From the NCBI GenBank assembly GCA_034506395.1, contig JAPDPQ010000003.1:62001-126000 (forward strand): a DNA stretch of 64,000 nt, given 5' to 3'. A program made the position numbers and the translations under genes. Numbering within the stretch: the stretch's first letter is position 1; every line of letters starts with the position of its first letter. The notes under the pieces are model-generated. The model did no database searches. It saw only the letters and a program-made list of their open reading frames with translations, and had not been told where the DNA came from. Source of the DNA: a candidate division KSB1 bacterium (GTDB taxonomy: Bacteria > Zhuqueibacterota > Zhuqueibacteria > Thermofontimicrobiales > Thermofontimicrobiaceae). This document shows positions 1 to 9,820 of the stretch, one piece after another.

Positions 1-250
1 CAGTTTCCTGGTACATGAATCCCAGCAACTCGGCGAAATTGGCTGGATAACTGGTTGGCGAATAGCCAAAAAGATTGCTTTTTTGAATATTTGCCTTCCA
101 GTTGTTCATGATCTGGTCATATTCCTGATAATTGTACTCCACCGCATCTTGAAGAATTTTCCAGTAGTCGCTTTTCGTAGGTTGGGCAATGGCAGTTGAA
201 GCAACAATCCCAACAAAGAGAACGGAAAGCAAATTGGAAAATTTTAGCAT
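1..250 (-). CDS. Secreted protein, N-terminal part only (runs off the left edge)
   Basis: An ORF reads leftward from an ATG at 250 to the window edge without a stop. The start is fixed by an AGGAGGT Shine-Dalgarno about 7 bases upstream. The first ~22 residues form a Sec signal peptide (a short basic start, a hydrophobic stretch, then a cleavage-like ASTAIAQ site). The visible mature part is rich in Tyr, Asn and Gln and shows no motif I recognise. The protein is exported, but its function cannot be given from 83 residues. The downstream half lies outside the window. Confidence 0.75.
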   Translation of the reverse strand, partial: MLKFSNLLSVLFVGIVASTAIAQPTKSDYWKILQDAVEYNYQEYDQIMNNWKANIQKSNLFGYSPTSYPANFAELLGFMYQET

Positions 251-674
251 GATATAGACCTCCTGATTGTTCATCAAAAATCGCCAGCTTGGGTATTCTT
301 TTAGCTTCTCCCTGAACGCGCTTCTTTCTTATAACGATAAAAAACGGTTTTCTTCAATAGAGTCCTTTCGTAAATCTCAACCCTCCTATCGCTTCACAGA
401 AGATGAGACATGAAATAGACGGATAGGATATTATGCCATTAAATTCAGGCATCTTCCCATTTCAAAAAATTTGCCTAAACTTCAATAGTCTCCTGAGCCA
501 AGCATCCAGCTACTCCCTCCTGACTCGTGCAATCGAGCGCATTGAGATAATTATTTCGGTAATGAGCTGAAATCTCAATTATATGACCCTCCTAAAACAT
601 AATCCAAAACAGATCGAATAAACAAAAAGCTGCCTTTTTGGCGCAGAATTATTAGCTGATTTTAATTCCAAACC
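251..674. other. Intergenic region, no gene seen
   Basis: This 424 bp stretch lies between two minus-strand genes. A weak minus-strand promoter candidate can be read as TTGAAG, 18 bases, TATAAG, upstream of the secreted-protein gene that starts at 250. No coding frame or clear terminator was seen. Confidence 0.4.
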
Positions 675-2945
675 TTATTCTTCTCTTCGACTCATAAAAA
701 TTTTCACATCGCCCTCTTCCAAATTTAGATGATGCTCTTGTCCGATCTTTCCAGTCTCGATATCCTCCATGGATTTTGGCAATCTAAACATCCGTTCGCC
801 CTCTTCAGTAGCGACGATCATGGCAGCATCCTCAGTAGCACGCACAATATCATCCTTTGAGCTCCATAATCTCACTTTCGATTGTTGAGCCAGCCATCGC
901 AAAATTTTTACTGGAAGCGGGGCTGTTCCAACATAAACGGAATTCCAACCATCCATTTTTTTCCAAGCAAGTGCGATTTCGTTACTATCAATCCAGATTC
1001 CAAGTGGCGTGCCATTATCATCAACAACAGCGAATCGCGGGAAACGTTCTTTCTTGGTCCCGAATGACAATTCGATATCTTCTGATTTAAAGCGAATCAT
1101 CATCGGCCCAGGTGCTTCGATGCTTTTGAATTTGAACCCTGTCAGCCTTTCCATTTGATTCAAATCGAGCTTTTCTGGATTGACGAAACCAGGAGCATAA
1201 AACCAAATGATAGTAGCCCCGCTGCCTCTAAAAAGCGCCCTCAAATGATCCACTTCTTTTTCATTTAGAAAAAAGAGGTTAACCATGAAAAACAATCGAT
1301 ATTTTGTAGCATCTTCTGGTTTCAAATCAAATCGATAGAGAAAATCAACAGGCGCACCGATGCGATGCAGTGATCGAGCTTGAGAGTCAAAAAACCAGTA
1401 AGAGAAATAATCCATGCAGTCGCCGCCTTTTGGATATGGCTCCTCAGCCTTCCAATGCCTGGTAATGAATAGGCTTTTGGCATCATAAACCGCCGCAATC
1501 TCCGATACTGAGTTCGTATTGAGCGCTTTTCTTCGATCTCCCCATTGTGAAAACTGGTAGACCAATTGAAGGATTTCAGGATCATCGTACCAACTGCGCT
1601 GAATAGCCAATAACGTGCCGAAGTCAAATAACCAGCCTCCATGGCCACTCACTAGCATCTGCCCCAGGTCCCGTTTTAAAATTTTTTTCGAGCCATAGAG
1701 CGAATCGCTGCCCTTTCCTCCGACCACCGAAAGGATCGTTTCATAGTTTTCGAGTTTCTTCTTCGGATGAGTAACAAATTGGATGTAAGTGGCTGGATCG
1801 ATCTCCGCGAAATACAGTTTGCCATGACGGCGCAGAGATTCTAACAATACCCGATAGCCTCCGTCGCCAGCGATTCCCCTTGCCCGGCCGAGCCAATTTC
1901 CTGCGTCATCGAATACATCATGAGGGGCAACTTTGGGATCATTGCTGTTGGTGGATTGATAGGTATAAGGGCTGGCAAGAAAATCGATATGCGAGCAATT
2001 TAAGATCATCTCAGGCGCAAGATGACCTCCTTCTTGGATCCAAACATTTTCCAACTGATAACCATAGAAAGCACCGCAGAGCACCCGACCAGCCGTCTCT
2101 TGTTTGACAATCTTTGCAAAATAGATCAGAGTCGCCGCACAGATCTCCTCGTGAAAGCGGCAATAAAAATCAATCACGAGTTTTTCTTTGGCTGGATCAC
2201 GAAATAAGCCAAAGCTGCTCTTCACCCGGGCTGCTACATCAGGCACATGTTCCAGTTTTTCCAGCACGGCCTTGTTCAGATCGGGCATAAATTCCGCCAA
2301 AAAATAATGCCATTCACCATAAATACCACAGCCAATCTGATAGCCAATGATGCGACTCCGTAGCGGCGAATTCTCAATATGCTGCAGCAAGGCCCGAAAC
2401 GTCGTTTCAACCTCTGACGTCCACACATCTGAAGCCAGCGATGGCTCACTCATCTGAATTCCCCAAAGCCAACCGCTTTCTGGATTCAATTCGGATTTAT
2501 GATATCGCTGCTTTCCATCGACCCCTGGCAAAAGGGCCGGTACGATCAGTTCTTCCGGATGCAAATTTTTCCACCATTCGGGAACATCCAGCAAGACGCG
2601 GGGCAAGAACATCGCTTCCCGATGCTGCGCCAATAATCGGTCGAAAAATTCATCCAGTCTCTCCCAATCATATTCATCAGGGGCTAACCAAACCCAATTC
2701 AAGCCAATGATGGGATGGAGCAATTTTACACCAGCTTGCCGAAACAGCGGAGCCGTCTCGATCAACCGCCAGCTCCATGCTAGTAATGGATAGATTTCTT
2801 CATCATTAATGAACAGACGAGGTCCCCCCCGTTCGTTCCGAATTTCAACGACTGCAGGAGGTTCATTCGCTAACCTTGAGATCTCAGAGAATTTTTTTGT
2901 AGCTTCATAAGCAGAAGTTTTTCGATCAATAGAAGGTTTATGCAT
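675..2945 (-). CDS. GH42-like (clan GH-A) glycoside hydrolase, putative beta-galactosidase
   Basis: This 756-residue protein has no signal peptide and is probably cytoplasmic. The N-terminal half looks like a clan GH-A TIM barrel of the beta-galactosidase type. A strand reading RIIGYQIGCGIYGEWHYF (about residue 200) carries a plausible acid/base Glu, and a later YFAEIDPATY segment offers a candidate nucleophile Glu. The C-terminal half (from about 490) resembles the trimerisation and beta-sandwich part of GH42 enzymes, with a conserved-looking FFMVNLFFLNEKE stretch. The usual GH42 Asn-Glu acid/base pair is not present, so it is a divergent or unclassified relative. The substrate is unknown. 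Neighbours give no pathway, although a GH31 enzyme and a CE2 esterase lie at the far end of the window. Confidence 0.6.
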   Translation of the reverse strand: MHKPSIDRKTSAYEATKKFSEISRLANEPPAVVEIRNERGGPRLFINDEEIYPLLAWSWRLIETAPLFRQAGVKLLHPIIGLNWVWLAPDEYDWERLDEFFDRLLAQHREAMFLPRVLLDVPEWWKNLHPEELIVPALLPGVDGKQRYHKSELNPESGWLWGIQMSEPSLASDVWTSEVETTFRALLQHIENSPLRSRIIGYQIGCGIYGEWHYFLAEFMPDLNKAVLEKLEHVPDVAARVKSSFGLFRDPAKEKLVIDFYCRFHEEICAATLIYFAKIVKQETAGRVLCGAFYGYQLENVWIQEGGHLAPEMILNCSHIDFLASPYTYQSTNSNDPKVAPHDVFDDAGNWLGRARGIAGDGGYRVLLESLRRHGKLYFAEIDPATYIQFVTHPKKKLENYETILSVVGGKGSDSLYGSKKILKRDLGQMLVSGHGGWLFDFGTLLAIQRSWYDDPEILQLVYQFSQWGDRRKALNTNSVSEIAAVYDAKSLFITRHWKAEEPYPKGGDCMDYFSYWFFDSQARSLHRIGAPVDFLYRFDLKPEDATKYRLFFMVNLFFLNEKEVDHLRALFRGSGATIIWFYAPGFVNPEKLDLNQMERLTGFKFKSIEAPGPMMIRFKSEDIELSFGTKKERFPRFAVVDDNGTPLGIWIDSNEIALAWKKMDGWNSVYVGTAPLPVKILRWLAQQSKVRLWSSKDDIVRATEDAAMIVATEEGERMFRLPKSMEDIETGKIGQEHHLNLEEGDVKIFMSRREE

Positions 2946-3541
2946 GAGATTTTTTAAGGATTAGTCCCATCTGGAAATTTAAAAAACGCTTTGGCCTAGG
3001 AGCACAACCAGTTTGATTCTACAAAAAAGCTTGTTCTTTGTTTTGCGCTGATCACCTAACAATTTTTTTTGCTCAGCAAAGTAGAGGTTCTCTCCTTTCG
3101 ATCGAAATGACTTATTTGTCATCAGTAAACAATCAAAGATCTTTTATCTCCATCTTTTATTCACTTGCCTTGCGGAGCTTATCAATCACCCTCCGCTATC
3201 AATTTCGGTGGGCGCTGGTGCAATTGAATTTCCTCTCTGATGGAGTGATGAGCATAAAAAGATAGGATGAGCATGAAGGATGCATCTGAGAAGCAATGCG
3301 CTATCTCTCAATCATTAAGGGTTATCAGGATTAACAAGCTCTGCTCTTACAAACAAGGCCGAAAGACTTATTTTGCTCTTTTGTTCTGATGTTTGAGATG
3401 GCCAATCATGCAAGACGAATGATTTCGACACATAAAGTTTTCACATCTTCGCTCAACTGATTTTCCATGAAACCGAGGCCAAAAAACAAAGTTCATTTTG
3501 CCATCTCAAATCAGACATCATCCAGTCACTCGATCTGGCAA
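2946..3541. other. Intergenic region, no gene seen
   Basis: This stretch of about 600 bp is AT-rich and lies between the GWxTD gene and the GH42-like gene, both on the minus strand. A 75-codon frame on the plus strand (3038-3265) has no ribosome site and no recognisable product. No convincing terminator or promoter was found. Confidence 0.4.
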
Positions 3542-5122
3542 CTAATATCTAAGATACCGGTCTTTCCATTCTAATTCCTGAACCTCATTGCGATGCGTGG
3601 AGTGCACCAATCGAAAATCCCGGATAGACATGATATCGACAAAGACGAAAATAACGCCTCCTTCAATGGAATAGTAATGCCAGATTTGATAGGCTTTGGT
3701 GTCGGAATCCGAGGGAAATCGCTCGACTTCATCGGGCTGACCATATACCAAAAGGACCCGGCCTTGATCGGTTTTCCAACCAGGTTTGTTGCCGACCGAA
3801 AAATTGGCATTGGCATATTCCAATAGTCTGAAATATTCCTCTTTGCGTTCGTTGATGGGCGTCGCAGGGATCGGATCACGGCTCTTCCAAAAATTTTTCA
3901 GAAACTCCCTTTTGCCTGCCAGATCCAGCTTTTTGAATATCGTCTGTTCTTCTTTCAACGAAATATATTTGATCTTTTCGAAATAATCGTTCAGTGCCGC
4001 CTCGTTCATCGTGCCGAATTCATCTTCGGTCGAGCTCAGCAGCTTGTCAGACTCGATATTGGTCGGCCGAGCGACGAAATCCTTGGCCCGAAATATCGTG
4101 AAATCTTTTTCTGCCTCAATGAATCGATCAGTAAATTCGTCAGTGACTCTGATTTTAAGACGATAGAAACCGCTGGGAATATCAGCCACATCAAATTTAC
4201 CGTTAATGATGCAAGAGGTCCCAGGCTTAGGGCGCGATCGCCCAGTTATCTCTTTGATCACCTGATCATCTTGATCGATGATGAAATAGCTGGCATGGTA
4301 ATGCGAATTGGCGGCCTTCCCGTCGAATTTGAGGTTATAAGCTTCTGCATAGAAACTCAATTGTTCCAGCCCAGTCCCGTACATTCTCGAGGCATTTGGG
4401 ACGACTCGCAGATTATTCTTATCAAATTTGCTTTTTTCCTGTTGCCCCAGCGTGATGCTTGTAAGTGGCAGAATAGAACTGGCAAGTTGAATGTCACTGA
4501 TTGCCAGAGATTCGGCGGGAAAAGACGTTATTTTTAAACCCTCCGATTTTATAACTGATTGTTTGGAGACCAAATCGGTAAAACGACAAAGCAATTCATA
4601 ATCGCCAGGGCCGATCAAAATATTAGACTGCTCGACAAATTTTTGGGTAGGAGCTATGTCATCGAGTGAATTGACAACATCGCTAATGACGAGACTATCG
4701 AGGCGCATCCCTTTGTTGCCCTGCTTCAGGTAGGTTTGAATCAGTGCGCCAGCTTGAAATCCAGTAGTGGTCTTTTGGTAGTTAAGCCCAGCTCGATCGA
4801 TCGTGTAATAGATTTCGACATAAACATCGCCGCCTTGTGCGCGATAGCGGGAATAATCAATCGTAAAATTGGCTTGTTTGTGCTGCGAAAAAGCCAGCAA
4901 CGGCATCACCATAAATAAAATCAGGCACTGGAGCCTTGAGCGGATCGTACTCCATCGAGCCCTGTAACTGTTCAAGCAACTCTCGATCGTTATCCGAAAA
5001 AACCTTGGTGATGACATTTTGCTCGATTTTTCGTTTGACTTGCATATCGAAGCGAATTCGAGTATCCTATTCTCCGCTTTTGGTCTAAAATCGTTGATTG
5101 GTATCATGATTCTGGTGCTCAT
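3542..5122 (-). CDS. GWxTD domain-containing protein (cassette A)
   Basis: This 526-residue exported protein has its hydrophobic export segment unusually far in, at about residues 66-80 (LILFMVMPLLAFS), followed by Q. The true start may therefore be an internal ATG such as 5017, although 5122 has a GAGAG site overlapping the upstream stop. The signature GWKTD lies at residues 448-452 and is followed by a conserved LVYGQPDE and GGVIFVFVD. This tail is closely matched by the GWxTD protein at 19228-20676. The domain is widespread in Acidobacteria and FCB bacteria, but its function is unknown. The gene is last in a coupled set, 10 bp after the MFS/spermidine-synthase-like gene, so it probably shares that transcript. 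Periplasmic or surface location is inferred. Confidence 0.85.
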   Translation of the reverse strand: MSTRIMIPINDFRPKAENRILEFASICKSNEKSSKMSSPRFFRITIESCLNSYRARWSTIRSRLQCLILFMVMPLLAFSQHKQANFTIDYSRYRAQGGDVYVEIYYTIDRAGLNYQKTTTGFQAGALIQTYLKQGNKGMRLDSLVISDVVNSLDDIAPTQKFVEQSNILIGPGDYELLCRFTDLVSKQSVIKSEGLKITSFPAESLAISDIQLASSILPLTSITLGQQEKSKFDKNNLRVVPNASRMYGTGLEQLSFYAEAYNLKFDGKAANSHYHASYFIIDQDDQVIKEITGRSRPKPGTSCIINGKFDVADIPSGFYRLKIRVTDEFTDRFIEAEKDFTIFRAKDFVARPTNIESDKLLSSTEDEFGTMNEAALNDYFEKIKYISLKEEQTIFKKLDLAGKREFLKNFWKSRDPIPATPINERKEEYFRLLEYANANFSVGNKPGWKTDQGRVLLVYGQPDEVERFPSDSDTKAYQIWHYYSIEGGVIFVFVDIMSIRDFRLVHSTHRNEVQELEWKDRYLRY

Positions 5123-5132
5123 AACTTGACTC

Positions 5133-8100
5133 TCATTTATATTTTTTCAATTCTTCTAACATCAGACGAGCACGCTGATCGTAAGGTGACAGCTTCAACC
5201 CCCGCTCGAATGCCGCAATCGCCTCCTGAATTTGATTGTTCTTTTGATACATTCGGCCTAAATTGAAATACAAATTGGGCTGCGCTGGCTGATCTTTGAT
5301 GGCGCGCTGAATCGCCCGAATTGCGTTAGGATAGTCTTCTAACATGTAATAGACTTGCGCTACGGTTGAATAGGCAAAGGGATTATCTGGATCCAATGCG
5401 ATCAATCGCTCGAAAGCTCGCTTGGCAGCCTCCCAGCGCTGAAGCTGAATTTCTGTGTATCCCAAATTTAAATAAGCTGTCACATACTGGTCTGTTATGT
5501 CAATCGCACGATGGAAAGACTCTCGCGCTAGCTCCCATTCCCCGCGATTCGCATGCTCCAACCCAACTAACACATGGGCTTTGCTAAAATTTGGGGCAAT
5601 AGCGATAGCTTGCTCGAAATACTTCCGATCGGTAGTCAGATCCTGATGGCTCACCAAATCTACATACTGCATCAGCGCGAAATCGTTCCGCGGCGCTGCA
5701 TCCAGAATGGAACGGATTGAACGGATCGCTTCGGCCACCAATTCCTTTTGCTGCGGATCATTCCCATACATCCGATAAGTAAAAAGTGCAGCCATCATGT
5801 TTTTCATCTCGGTCTCATGCTTGAAAATCTGCTGCCGAACGGTTTCGGAATCGCCCAGGGCTTCGAAATGGATGCAATACGGCAATATCGACTCCCGATA
5901 TTTCAGCAATTCCTGATACACTTCTGGGACCATCTCTTTGGTCGCGACCTTGCTAAATTCAACGATTGGGTGATCATCGCTGTGGCTGATCACTTCTCCA
6001 GCAAATTGATCCAGCATCTGACTACCACAGTAGAATGTCGACAAAAATGCCATCGGATCACTCAGATGAATGGCGGCCAGGCTCGCTGCAACTTTGGGCG
6101 ACTCAATGCGCGCTTTAAGCATTTTCAGATCAATAGGGTAGTACCCTTTGATCCCAATGAGCAATAGATGCTCTGGATTATTGTACCATAGACTGGCATT
6201 GGGAAACACTTTAATGAAGCTTTTCACTAGTGCCTGAACTTCTTCCAGATTCATGCCGTAGATGGGCAGCCAGGCAACCAGCAGCCCGTTTTCGTTCAAT
6301 CGAGCCCGACATAATCGATAGAATTCTTCGGTGTATAAGTTTGGGCTGAATTTGGGATCGACCGAATTGATCGAGATGACATTATATAATTTTCTGGCAG
6401 CGAGGATGTAATTTCTCCCATCATTTACGATATAGTTGAACCGCGGGTCATCGAATATTCCTGCGTTTTCGGTGCGAAAATAATCTGCTGTCTGTTTCTC
6501 ATAATCCACTAGTTCCACACAATCCACCGTTTTGACCACATCGTAATCCAGAAACGAGCGACAGGTGTTACCGAACCCGAAGCCAACCACCAGCACATGT
6601 TTCGGATTGGGCGTCAACAGCATCGGCAAATGGGCCAGCATCTTGTGGATAATCATGTCGGAAAATGTGGTATGTGCCGTATTATGGCCATTGACGTTCA
6701 GATAGCGAACATTTCTCCCCCAGATGTTGATCTGATCCTTCTTCTCCAGGACGCAGACAGTAGCAGCCGCTGTTTCTTTATGATGGAGCAATCGCGTATC
6801 GAAGAATCCAGCAGTCTTGAGAAAAACCGGTCTTGTCGTGAAAGTTGTCGAAGCCAATACCAAAAAAATAACCAGCCCTGCACCAGCGAGGCTATAATAC
6901 CTGATCGGACTGACAGAAAAATCCTTTTCGAAAAAAAGCACGATGAGGGCGATGATCAGATTGATACATGCCAACAACAGAATGCTCGGATTGAGTCCCA
7001 GGATTGGGATAATGATGAATCCAGCCATAAAAGACCCGAAAATGGCCCCGATAGTATTGGCCATATACGCGGTCCCGACTCCTTGTCCAACGGTTGCCAC
7101 GCTCTCGACATAAATGCGGTTCACAATCGGGAAGGCAGCACCCATGCAGAGAGTTGGAACGATGAGAATTGCAAAAGCTGTAAAGAATAATTGCAATGAA
7201 ATGCCTGTCCAACTGGTAGATGGCAGAAATTTCGTCAACCAGAGCTGGATTGAATGGAGATGAAGCAGCAACGGGATCGTAGCCAATGCGGCAATTGCAA
7301 TAATCAACTCAAAAGAGCTGAACCAAACCATGAGCCGATTGAACCGATCCACGTACCGAGCGACTATCAGGCTGCCCAAAGCGATTCCGACCAAAAAGGT
7401 CGTCAAAATGATCGTAAACGAATAGGTTGTGGAGCTGACAAAAAAGATCAATGCTCGGGTCCAGACGACTTCGTAGGCCAAGGAGACAAAGCCAGACAAT
7501 CCGAACAGCCAAAGCACGAGCGCTGCCAGAGGGGCTGGATAGCGACGGATTGCATCGGAGCTTAGCGCTGCTGATTTGGGGCGCAGTTTGGATTGCGGCA
7601 GTTTTCCAATGGCCTTTGATTTTTCTTTTCGATCCAAGAGTAGAGCTGTGATTCCGATCACGAGATTGATTGCAATGGCGATCCATAGCGTGAGGTTCAC
7701 CCCAAACAAGTAGATAAAAAAGAAGCCGGTGCAAAAAGCACCGATAACAGCCCCAGCAGTGTTGAGGCCATAAAGCCGTCCCAGTCGCTGCCCAAAATGA
7801 CTGGACTGGGTGATCGCAAACTTGCTGATGACTGGAAGCGTTCCACCCATCAGCGTGGTAGGAACGATTAGCACGAGTAGCGAAAGCAGCAATCGGACAA
7901 TATTAAAAATGAACGGACGGTTGCCTATCAGGCCGAATAGCCATTTGTATAGCGCATCGGAAACGGGCAAGAAGAACACCAGGATCAATATCCCAGCTAT
8001 GCCAATGCCCAGTTCTAAGTATCCGTAGAGCTTTAGTGGGGATTTGATCCGATCTGAATATTTGCCGAACAAATAACTTCCGATCGCCAGGCCTGCCATA

Positions 8101-8237
8101 AAAGCGGTGAGGATGCCGCTGGTCGCATAGGTAGTATTCCCAAAAACGAGCACCAGCTTTCTCATCCAAATCAATTGATAAATGAGCCCGGAAACCCCAG
8201 AACAAAAAAATAGAATGTAGACGAACTGATGAATCAT
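5133..8237 (-). CDS. Fused MFS-like / spermidine-synthase-like / TPR membrane protein
   Basis: This 1034-residue fusion has two sets of membrane helices (roughly residues 5-200 and 235-470) separated by a basic linker. A Rossmann SAM/decarboxylated-SAM-type domain of the spermidine synthase fold follows (about 480-720), with VLVVGFGFGNT at 548-558 and a DGRNYI strand near 606. TPR repeats run from about 870 to the end. In true SpeE enzymes a DSTDP-like motif carries the catalytic Asp; here it reads INSVDP, so the first Asp is Asn and aminopropyl transfer is doubtful. The start is 2 bp after the SGNH-TPR stop, which implies translational coupling. Such fusions are common in environmental genomes but uncharacterised. 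A role in modifying or exporting a small molecule or glycan is only a guess. Confidence 0.85.
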   Translation of the reverse strand: MIHQFVYILFFCSGVSGLIYQLIWMRKLVLVFGNTTYATSGILTAFMAGLAIGSYLFGKYSDRIKSPLKLYGYLELGIGIAGILILVFFLPVSDALYKWLFGLIGNRPFIFNIVRLLLSLLVLIVPTTLMGGTLPVISKFAITQSSHFGQRLGRLYGLNTAGAVIGAFCTGFFFIYLFGVNLTLWIAIAINLVIGITALLLDRKEKSKAIGKLPQSKLRPKSAALSSDAIRRYPAPLAALVLWLFGLSGFVSLAYEVVWTRALIFFVSSTTYSFTIILTTFLVGIALGSLIVARYVDRFNRLMVWFSSFELIIAIAALATIPLLLHLHSIQLWLTKFLPSTSWTGISLQLFFTAFAILIVPTLCMGAAFPIVNRIYVESVATVGQGVGTAYMANTIGAIFGSFMAGFIIIPILGLNPSILLLACINLIIALIVLFFEKDFSVSPIRYYSLAGAGLVIFLVLASTTFTTRPVFLKTAGFFDTRLLHHKETAAATVCVLEKKDQINIWGRNVRYLNVNGHNTAHTTFSDMIIHKMLAHLPMLLTPNPKHVLVVGFGFGNTCRSFLDYDVVKTVDCVELVDYEKQTADYFRTENAGIFDDPRFNYIVNDGRNYILAARKLYNVISINSVDPKFSPNLYTEEFYRLCRARLNENGLLVAWLPIYGMNLEEVQALVKSFIKVFPNASLWYNNPEHLLLIGIKGYYPIDLKMLKARIESPKVAASLAAIHLSDPMAFLSTFYCGSQMLDQFAGEVISHSDDHPIVEFSKVATKEMVPEVYQELLKYRESILPYCIHFEALGDSETVRQQIFKHETEMKNMMAALFTYRMYGNDPQQKELVAEAIRSIRSILDAAPRNDFALMQYVDLVSHQDLTTDRKYFEQAIAIAPNFSKAHVLVGLEHANRGEWELARESFHRAIDITDQYVTAYLNLGYTEIQLQRWEAAKRAFERLIALDPDNPFAYSTVAQVYYMLEDYPNAIRAIQRAIKDQPAQPNLYFNLGRMYQKNNQIQEAIAAFERGLKLSPYDQRARLMLEELKKYK

Positions 8238-8239
8238 GG

Positions 8240-9820
8240 TTATTTCTTGTCCTTTTGTTGATCAATCTCAGCCTGTTGCTGTTTCGAAAGTTGCTCGCCA
8301 ATTTCTCGGGCCCTTCGAATTGCCTCTGCGCCGATCTCAAGCACAACGGTTTTGATCGCTGGATTCAGTTCAGCAAGCTGGGCTAAATAGCTCTGTTTTG
8401 AAAAATCGTACTCCACTTTATAGGCCACAAAATCAAAAATATCGAGTGCCTCACGGGTTTGTTCGAGCGATGGATATTGAATTTGTTTCACACCATAGAA
8501 CACGCCATTTTCCACCAACGTCTTCGCCAAAAACAAAGCGAGATAATAATAGCCTGGTTCATTGGGATGAACGTGATCCAGCATCAATGAAGGCTCAGGA
8601 TAATGCTTGCCCGAGAGCTGCCGAAAGAACTGATCAGTATCAGCCAGGATCGCGTGTTCGCTGTTCGCAACCTCGCGACAGATCTGTTGAATGCTCGGCC
8701 TGGCGCGAAACGGCAGCGCATCTAATTCCAACGCTCGGGTCAATGCTTGACTGGCGGTCTCATATTCCTCCAAGCGAGCAAAATTCATCCCAATATAATA
8801 ATGCACATCAGCATAGGAGGAATCAATTTCGTATATTTTCTTCCACACTCCAAGCGCATCATCATAGCGTCGCTCTTCAAATAATCGGCTCGCCTGATTC
8901 CGCAGGGTGTCCCATTGGGCCTTTGCTGCGAAATCGTGCTGGTGTGAGAAATGGCTGACAAATGGCGGGAAGGTCAGATTCGAGATCGGCGTACAAACCA
9001 CAACTTTGATCCCCCGCTCAGAAGCCTTTCGCACCAATTCGCTTAAATTATCTCGAAAATTTTTTCTCACGTCGTCATGAATCGGATCGTCTGGAGCAAT
9101 TGTATTTTTCAGGCTCCATTTGGCGTAATTTTGATATTCGACAATCCCTCGACCTGTGATCTTTTTGATGATCCAACGCAAACCCTGGTAGAGATAAGTC
9201 TGCCGAAGATTGAGAAAAGTATGATGGATCCATTTTTTATGAAAGAATTGACTCGCGCGCGTAGATAGTGAAAACTCATTGGGTCCAAAATATTCATTGT
9301 GCCCAGTGTAGATGATTAGCAAATCAGGTTCGTATTTCTTCACATCATCGAACAGTTTCAGCAAAGACAGACTATTGAACGCATTGCTGCCCAAGTTGAG
9401 CATTTCAATTTCTGGGAGATTGCGATTATATTGCAAAATGGCGCGCAGGTAATTCGGAAAAGAGGCGTGGCAGTTGTATTCGGGGAGCGTATTGTATGGA
9501 TAACCAGCCGTGGTCGATCCGCCAAGGCAAAAAATACGGAAGCGGTTTCGCTTTTCCAAGTGGATGGCCCGATTCGACGCCGAGGTATTAAAAAACCGAT
9601 CCTGTTCAGCAATAAAATAATCGTTGAAATAATCCTGATTCAGGTAAAGGGTCTTCTTTTTCTTATCGACTTTGAGCGGATCAAAACGGTGGGTAATAGA
9701 ATTAGCCAAATATTCGAGGCTTAGCCAGACTAAAAATGGCGTGATGATGGCAATAATATAAAAAATGCCGCGCTTAAAAATCACAGTGAATTTCACGTTC
9801 CACATCCCAACTATTATCAC
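8240..9820 (-). CDS. Membrane-anchored SGNH/GDSL hydrolase-like protein with TPR insert
   Basis: This 526-residue protein has an N-terminal membrane anchor (about residues 18-38) and then an SGNH fold. Block I is GGSTTAG (Ser ~102), a block II-like LGSNAFNS follows near 143, block III GHNE is at 173-176, and block V DHVH is at 415-418, so all catalytic positions appear kept. Between blocks III and V there is an inserted helical region with TPR-like repeats (about 300-380). The start is a GTG whose bases overlap the TGA of the upstream lipoprotein gene; an ATG at 9805 is an alternative. Its place between a beta-propeller lipoprotein and a membrane synthase-like fusion suggests periplasmic ester cleavage or O-acyl transfer on a surface polymer, which is an inference. 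Confidence 0.85.
   Translation of the reverse strand: MIIVGMWNVKFTVIFKRGIFYIIAIITPFLVWLSLEYLANSITHRFDPLKVDKKKKTLYLNQDYFNDYFIAEQDRFFNTSASNRAIHLEKRNRFRIFCLGGSTTAGYPYNTLPEYNCHASFPNYLRAILQYNRNLPEIEMLNLGSNAFNSLSLLKLFDDVKKYEPDLLIIYTGHNEYFGPNEFSLSTRASQFFHKKWIHHTFLNLRQTYLYQGLRWIIKKITGRGIVEYQNYAKWSLKNTIAPDDPIHDDVRKNFRDNLSELVRKASERGIKVVVCTPISNLTFPPFVSHFSHQHDFAAKAQWDTLRNQASRLFEERRYDDALGVWKKIYEIDSSYADVHYYIGMNFARLEEYETASQALTRALELDALPFRARPSIQQICREVANSEHAILADTDQFFRQLSGKHYPEPSLMLDHVHPNEPGYYYLALFLAKTLVENGVFYGVKQIQYPSLEQTREALDIFDFVAYKVEYDFSKQSYLAQLAELNPAIKTVVLEIGAEAIRRAREIGEQLSKQQQAEIDQQKDKK

Noticed and set aside
3038..3265. 75-codon plus-strand frame in the 2946-3541 gap
   Set aside because: No ribosome site, no homology-like pattern and no supporting neighbour.
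6597..7190. Long plus-strand frame (197 codons) opposite the MFS/SpeE fusion gene
   Set aside because: It is the antisense shadow of a membrane-protein gene, has no ribosome site and no recognisable domain.
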